This document shows, piece by piece, positions 60,134-64,000 of a stretch of 64,000 nt of DNA. The stretch is taken from assembly GCA_014871385.1 (NCBI GenBank), contig CM026422.1, positions 20,946,177 to 21,010,176 of the forward strand. The letters run 5' to 3'. The notes beneath the pieces were generated by a model, which saw only the letters and a program-made list of their open reading frames with translations, was not told the DNA's origin and made no database searches. The stretch is from Ceratodon purpureus (lineage: Eukaryota; Streptophyta; Bryopsida; Pseudoditrichales; Ditrichaceae). Positions within the stretch are counted from its first letter, which is position 1; the number at the start of each line of letters is the position of its first letter. Made by a program: the position numbers and the translations under genes.

Positions 60134-60411
60134 GGTTGAATGTCCTAAAAGCACCAACTTAAGCGACCTGACCTATTTTTAGCAGTGGTAAATTCGAAAT
60201 AAAAATATGATCACATTCAAAATAGGTTTTCACGAGGATTGAAAAAATTTACATGTTATTCGCATTTCTGAATTTTATAAAAAACTCCAAACTGCTTAGT
60301 AAGATTTGACCCAAATGCGCACTCTACAAATGAGGTACATCTGTCCTCTCAAAATCAAGAGATTCGGACATGGCGCTTTTGGGTCAGGGGGCGCTTTTAG
60401 GTAGTGCAACC
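60134..60411. mobile_element. TIR element (MITE), copy 2 of the 31.8-kb family
   Basis: Left end ggttgaatgtcctaaaagc and right end gcgcttttaggtagtgcaacc (complementary with mismatches). Internal homology to 31762-32108 includes gcagtggtaaattc, caaaatagg and caaatgaggtacatct. The inverted repeat extends outward by taa/tta. Confidence 0.6.
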
Positions 60412-60441
60412 TTACATCATATACAACTTTGTTTGGCAGAT

Positions 60442-61014
60442 TTAAATTGCAGCCACATAGTCACTTCCAAACTTGCGAGGCGTCTCTGCAAACATCATAA
60501 GGGAATTAATGGACTCAAGCAACGGCATGATGCAAGGCAATGCTAGCAATGTCCCAATACCACAAAAAAAGTCACAATTCAAACTTGCCGAATCCCTCGC
60601 GGCTTTTTGATTGGTAGTAAGATCATGTTCTTTTAATGCCGCATCCTCACACATCTTCACAATGAGAATTTCATACTCTCCCAACACTCTCTTAAGTGGA
60701 TCCAGAAGAGAGATCCATCGGGTTTTGATGTTTCTCAACATCCTCAAATCCTCTGTTTTCATGAGATCAACAAGTTTCTGATACTCAAGGAGCTTCTTTG
60801 GACTTGCACTGAAATAAACATACATTGCTTGGCAAAGTGACTCTAATTTTACCACAATGGAAAAATTGGAAATTGGTTGAATTGCAAGGTTTGTGTGATA
60901 GGCCATGCGATGGACACCTAGCATGAAAAGAATGTGTTTTTCCTTTAATTGTGTTGTTATTCTAGTTCTAGATCCCTGAAAAGCAAAGACATCATTTGCA
61001 TCAAAAGACACCAT
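60442..61014 (-). pseudogene. hAT-family (DUF4371-type) transposase fragment
   Basis: The 190-residue frame matches the central region of hAT-related transposases common in plants. The order seen is GVHRMAYHTNLAIQPIS, then ESLCQAMYVYFSASPKKL, NIKTRWISLLDPLKRVLGEY and LPCIMPLLESINSLM. In intact elements this region is part of the RNase H-like catalytic domain. Neither the N-terminal BED finger nor the C-terminal dimerisation domain is present in frame. Short open pieces upstream on the same strand (61076-61506) may be further decayed parts. Probably an inactive remnant of an element whose end lies past the window edge. Confidence 0.75.
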
Positions 61015-62179
61015 CTTCTCTGCAATGTGGTAGCCAACCGTCCGTGCTGTGTCATGTTGATGACAATGGCCTCCATTACAACAGTTGCACCGTTGCCTTC
61101 CACAAGCTGTTGCAATGCCAACAATATATGCTCACTCTCTTAAATCTATTAATAACATAAATATAAAGTGATAACCAACTCCGATGATCTATTGTGGTTG
61201 ACGCGTGTAATAAAAATTGAGAAGAAGCTTGCATTAGGGATGATTCTCTTTGTGTGAGAAGAGAGGACCTCGGCCTTGCTAACAACCAATTTTTAGCCGC
61301 AATATACACTGTACTGCTTGCGGGGCATGTCTAGAACATCTAACTACTGTAGTAATTGCGACATAGTCAATCATTGGCATGCCATAAGTGAATAGTGAAA
61401 ACAATACTCTGAATTGGACAAGTTTTTTTCTTCTCTGTGATCCCACCTCTGAGGACTTGCTGCACCATAGTCTTGCTGCTATTCCTCGCAAAATAAATCC
61501 GTTCATTCTTCACATGCTGGCACGTCAACAAGAAGTAGTGCTACCGCCAATTGACCTTACCAAATTCCACTAGGGCCCTCCATCTCCTTGCATGCTTCCA
61601 CAAGGAGTCTAGCTTGCCACTTCGATCGTTAGGTTTGGAATTGCCGGGTCGAGCATCTGCAGGTCGGAGTCAAGGCTCGCAACTGGTACCGCCACAGTTG
61701 TCCCAACAAGGACATTGTCCTTGAAGCTCTCCTTTCCAGCCCCATCAACGTCCAGCGCTCCACATTCCGTCTCTACACCTACATATATATTCGCACACCC
61801 CTGCTCAAACCCGTCGCTCAAGGAACAAACAAAATTTGGACTAACTCTACCATTGTACAAATTTTTTTCTCATTAAAGATTACCAAGGAGCCATGATCCC
61901 TTGCAACCTAATGCAATTCCAATGCAACCCACGTATACAAAGACAAACAAAATGAACGAGAATCGAAAGCCAAGAAATGCATGCCGAGAAAATCCTTGCT
62001 CACACGCAATATTAACATTGCCATTGTCTACTCAAGGTGCTTCGTCGCAACCACCTCTACTCTACCTAAACTGGAATCGAACCTCAACAACCTGCAAGAA
62101 TTAGGCATAAACAAAGACAACTCTGGCGAGCGCCGCCCTCGAACGATGTTGAAATGATGAGCAGACAAAAGCAAGTTAA
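61015..62179. other. Probable decayed hAT flanks; no intact gene
   Basis: Minus-strand ORFs at 61076-61506 and 61609-61860 look like fragments in different frames, with no diagnostic motif. Confidence 0.35.
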
Positions 62180-62251
62180 CCCTTAAACGTACAGGTGAAC
62201 CCTTCGGGTCACCTTTTTAGTGTATTTTCCACACTGCTGGACGTTTAAGGG
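62180..62251. mobile_element. 72-bp TTAA-flanked foldback
   Basis: ttaacccttaaacgtacag (from 62176) and ctggacgtttaagggttaa (to 62255) form imperfect TIRs with TTAA at both outer edges. The interior holds a stem-loop, ggtgaacccttcgggtcacc (62194-62213). The TTAA plus CCCTTAAACGT ends are piggyBac-like, but the element is tiny and non-coding. Confidence 0.55.
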
Positions 62252-63904
62252 TTAAATTGATTGGCGGACTAAAAGTGGAAGAGAAGGTTGCGCGAAGTGT
62301 TCATGATAGATCATGAAATTGCAAAAGACAAGTGACAGTGTGGAGCTATGATGGTGACTAGGCGGGCATCATGGGCGACGTGACAAGCGACATGACTCGG
62401 TTCCTTCAATCGTGAGTGGCTCTTAGGGTCCCTAAAACCGTGGAATCTGAGAACGTCAAGTTTGCCATCATCAAAACAAGGTAAGTTACTAGCAAAAAAT
62501 TGCCAATTTTTTTTTGCTTGTGCCGTGGCTTGCATGGTTTTTTTGACCATTGATTTTTATGCAACTAAATTAGTTACATTCGATTCAAAAAAAATAAAAC
62601 TTCCCCAAAAAGCACCTACTTGTGGTATTATAGAAGGAGACAACACACTGGTTGGGCAGTCTCTGCAAAAGAAGATTGAAAAGATGAAGACTTGCTAGGT
62701 TGATTTCTAATGCATGGCCTGATATGTCTGGCTGTCTCAATCTCCATGTTCATTAAAACTACACATTGCAATGCAACTCTCATACTCTGGGCACAACTGC
62801 ATATTGTGTAGTCCAGCCCTGATTGATATCCAAGGATGTCTAATTTAAATTTCAGACATAATTAACTCATTTCTTTTATAAAAACCACTCACAAAATCCT
62901 AATTTATGTGAGTAGGACAGTATTACCTTTTACCATCTAAAGTGTGTGAGAGAAACTACGATATTCCATGCCATAATGCAATGTTTCCAGCCCAAGAAAT
63001 GACACGTGCAATTACCCTTTACTTAACCAAAATGGAGTCCATATGCTCACCTAGGGTTACTCACCCACTGACTAAACATCAATTCTGAATTTACTGCCTC
63101 CATGTAGAAGCCAGCCCTTAATTCCCAGAAGGCCTGATAGAGAGATCACCCCTTAATTACCCATTTAAAATACACCCCTTTTGGTTGATTAACCGTGATT
63201 GAAGAAGTTATGACTCATGATGTGCAGCCCCAAATCTCAAACACCCATTTATGAAACCCCTCAATTATCACCCCCCTCCTACAATTGAATGACCCAACCC
63301 CCTTTCAATGTTCCCATTCCATGGTTAAAGCAACCCCTCCCTTAAATGAAAAGATACCCTTTTTTTGGGGAACCCCCCACCCCATTAATAAAATTTCAAA
63401 TACCTCCCCACACCCCCCCTTCCTAGGATCAAAAACCCCTCACCCCCACTGAACCGCACTAGTTGGAAGTTATGGAACTCACCTCGGGCCCACCACATCC
63501 CCCTCCGTGACCATGACCCACCTGAAAGAGAATTGTCCCACAAGTCACTAATTATGACCCCCCTCCATTAATACCATTCCGCGTTCGCCGTCCTCCCCCC
63601 CATCAATCCCCCCATAACATAAATCACCAAAAAACGTAGATTCTCATCACAAAACTCTACACTACACTTAGATCTTGAAAACTTACTCCTTAATTTAGAC
63701 TCACATCACACAGATCCACAAAAATGTACACTCTCAGCTCATGAAAATCAAAACGCATAGATTCACGTGAACAGCGACATCCAAACCCCCAAAACCATCA
63801 CCACCTTCCATAACTAAACAGTCTAATCAACTCATATCTACGAAAGACGTAGATTTACAATCACAGCGACGGTAACGGCTTTCCCCACACACCACCTTAA
63901 TTTA
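62252..63904. other. No gene seen; C-rich from 63.1 kb
   Basis: 62462-62698 has a 78-codon ORF without motifs. From about 63120 the plus strand becomes C-rich with many acccct words and simple repeats. Near 63632-63860 a short word, acgtagatt/gcatagatt, recurs three times. Confidence 0.35.
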
Positions 63905-64000
63905 AACGGCCCCCTCCCCCGCCGCGTTTCGTCCACCCCCGTCCACAAATCGTCCATCCGTCGTCAATCCACGTCCCCAGTTCCCAAACGTCCCCAAACG
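63905..64000 (-). repeat. hAT-like subterminal repeats at window edge
   Basis: On the minus strand the last bases read cgtttggggacgtttgggaa and continue with spaced GGGACG/GGACG words. Similar GGGACGT words precede the CAGGGTTG-type end at 3226. The window probably stops inside a hAT element whose transposase remnant is at 60.4-61.0 kb. Confidence 0.4.

Overview
The window is nuclear DNA of a land plant. It carries intron-split genes with GT-AG junctions, a chalcone-isomerase-fold protein, a PHLOEM UNLOADING MODULATOR homologue, a PLS-type PPR relic, a U2 snRNA, and plant-type DNA transposon derivatives (Stowaway, CACTA, Mutator-like, hAT). Gene density is low, and the proteins look like non-seed-plant versions of conserved families. 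A bryophyte such as a liverwort is my best guess, but the sequence does not settle this.

Layout. 1-2.5 kb is a foldback element with two arms of about 457 bp. 2.5-3.2 kb is a very GC-rich block with a long hairpin and a 44-bp tandem repeat. 3.2-4.0 kb is a frameshifted SWIM zinc-finger gene. 4.57-5.9 kb is an 11-copy minisatellite with telomere-like words. 6.35-11.6 kb (minus) is an unrecognised four-exon C2H2-finger gene whose first intron is full of a repeated GGACAG...CTGTCC hairpin. 12.9-14.9 kb (plus) is a five-exon chalcone-isomerase-like gene. A PPR pseudogene (15.5-16.0 kb) and a divergent U2 snRNA (16.3-16.5 kb) follow. 18.1-18.8 kb holds an unrecognised ORF.

From 20 to 35 kb the sequence is mostly small mobile elements: two CACTA-type MITEs (one a perfect 141-nt palindrome), a SINE family with a tRNA-like head and a hairpin tail, and TIR elements. 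Between them lie an uncharacterised four-exon gene with an acidic tail (23.3-25.2 kb, minus) and a possible two-exon fragment (21.8-22.5 kb, minus). 36.9-38.7 kb holds candidate exons of an unidentified minus-strand gene. 39.1-41.8 kb (minus) is the PLM-type sphingolipid-enzyme gene; its four exons join exactly in frame.

43.7-55 kb is conspicuously AT-rich and contains one recognisable gene, a nucellin/APCB-like aspartic protease of at least eight exons (51.0-54.2 kb, minus). 55-64 kb is again a mobile-element landscape: a Stowaway MITE, a Mutator-like MITE with a 9-bp target duplication, a hAT (DUF4371-type) transposase fragment, and a TTAA-flanked foldback. The last bases resemble hAT subterminal repeats.

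The genes are not an operon or pathway cluster. The most unusual unit is the C2H2-finger gene: the word GGACAG/CTGTCC is dense across it and its flanks from about 3.6 to 11.3 kb, which could mean an element-encoded DNA-binding protein with its own binding sites. That is a hypothesis only. All exon junctions were worked out by eye from splice signals and reading phase, without transcripts or database searches.
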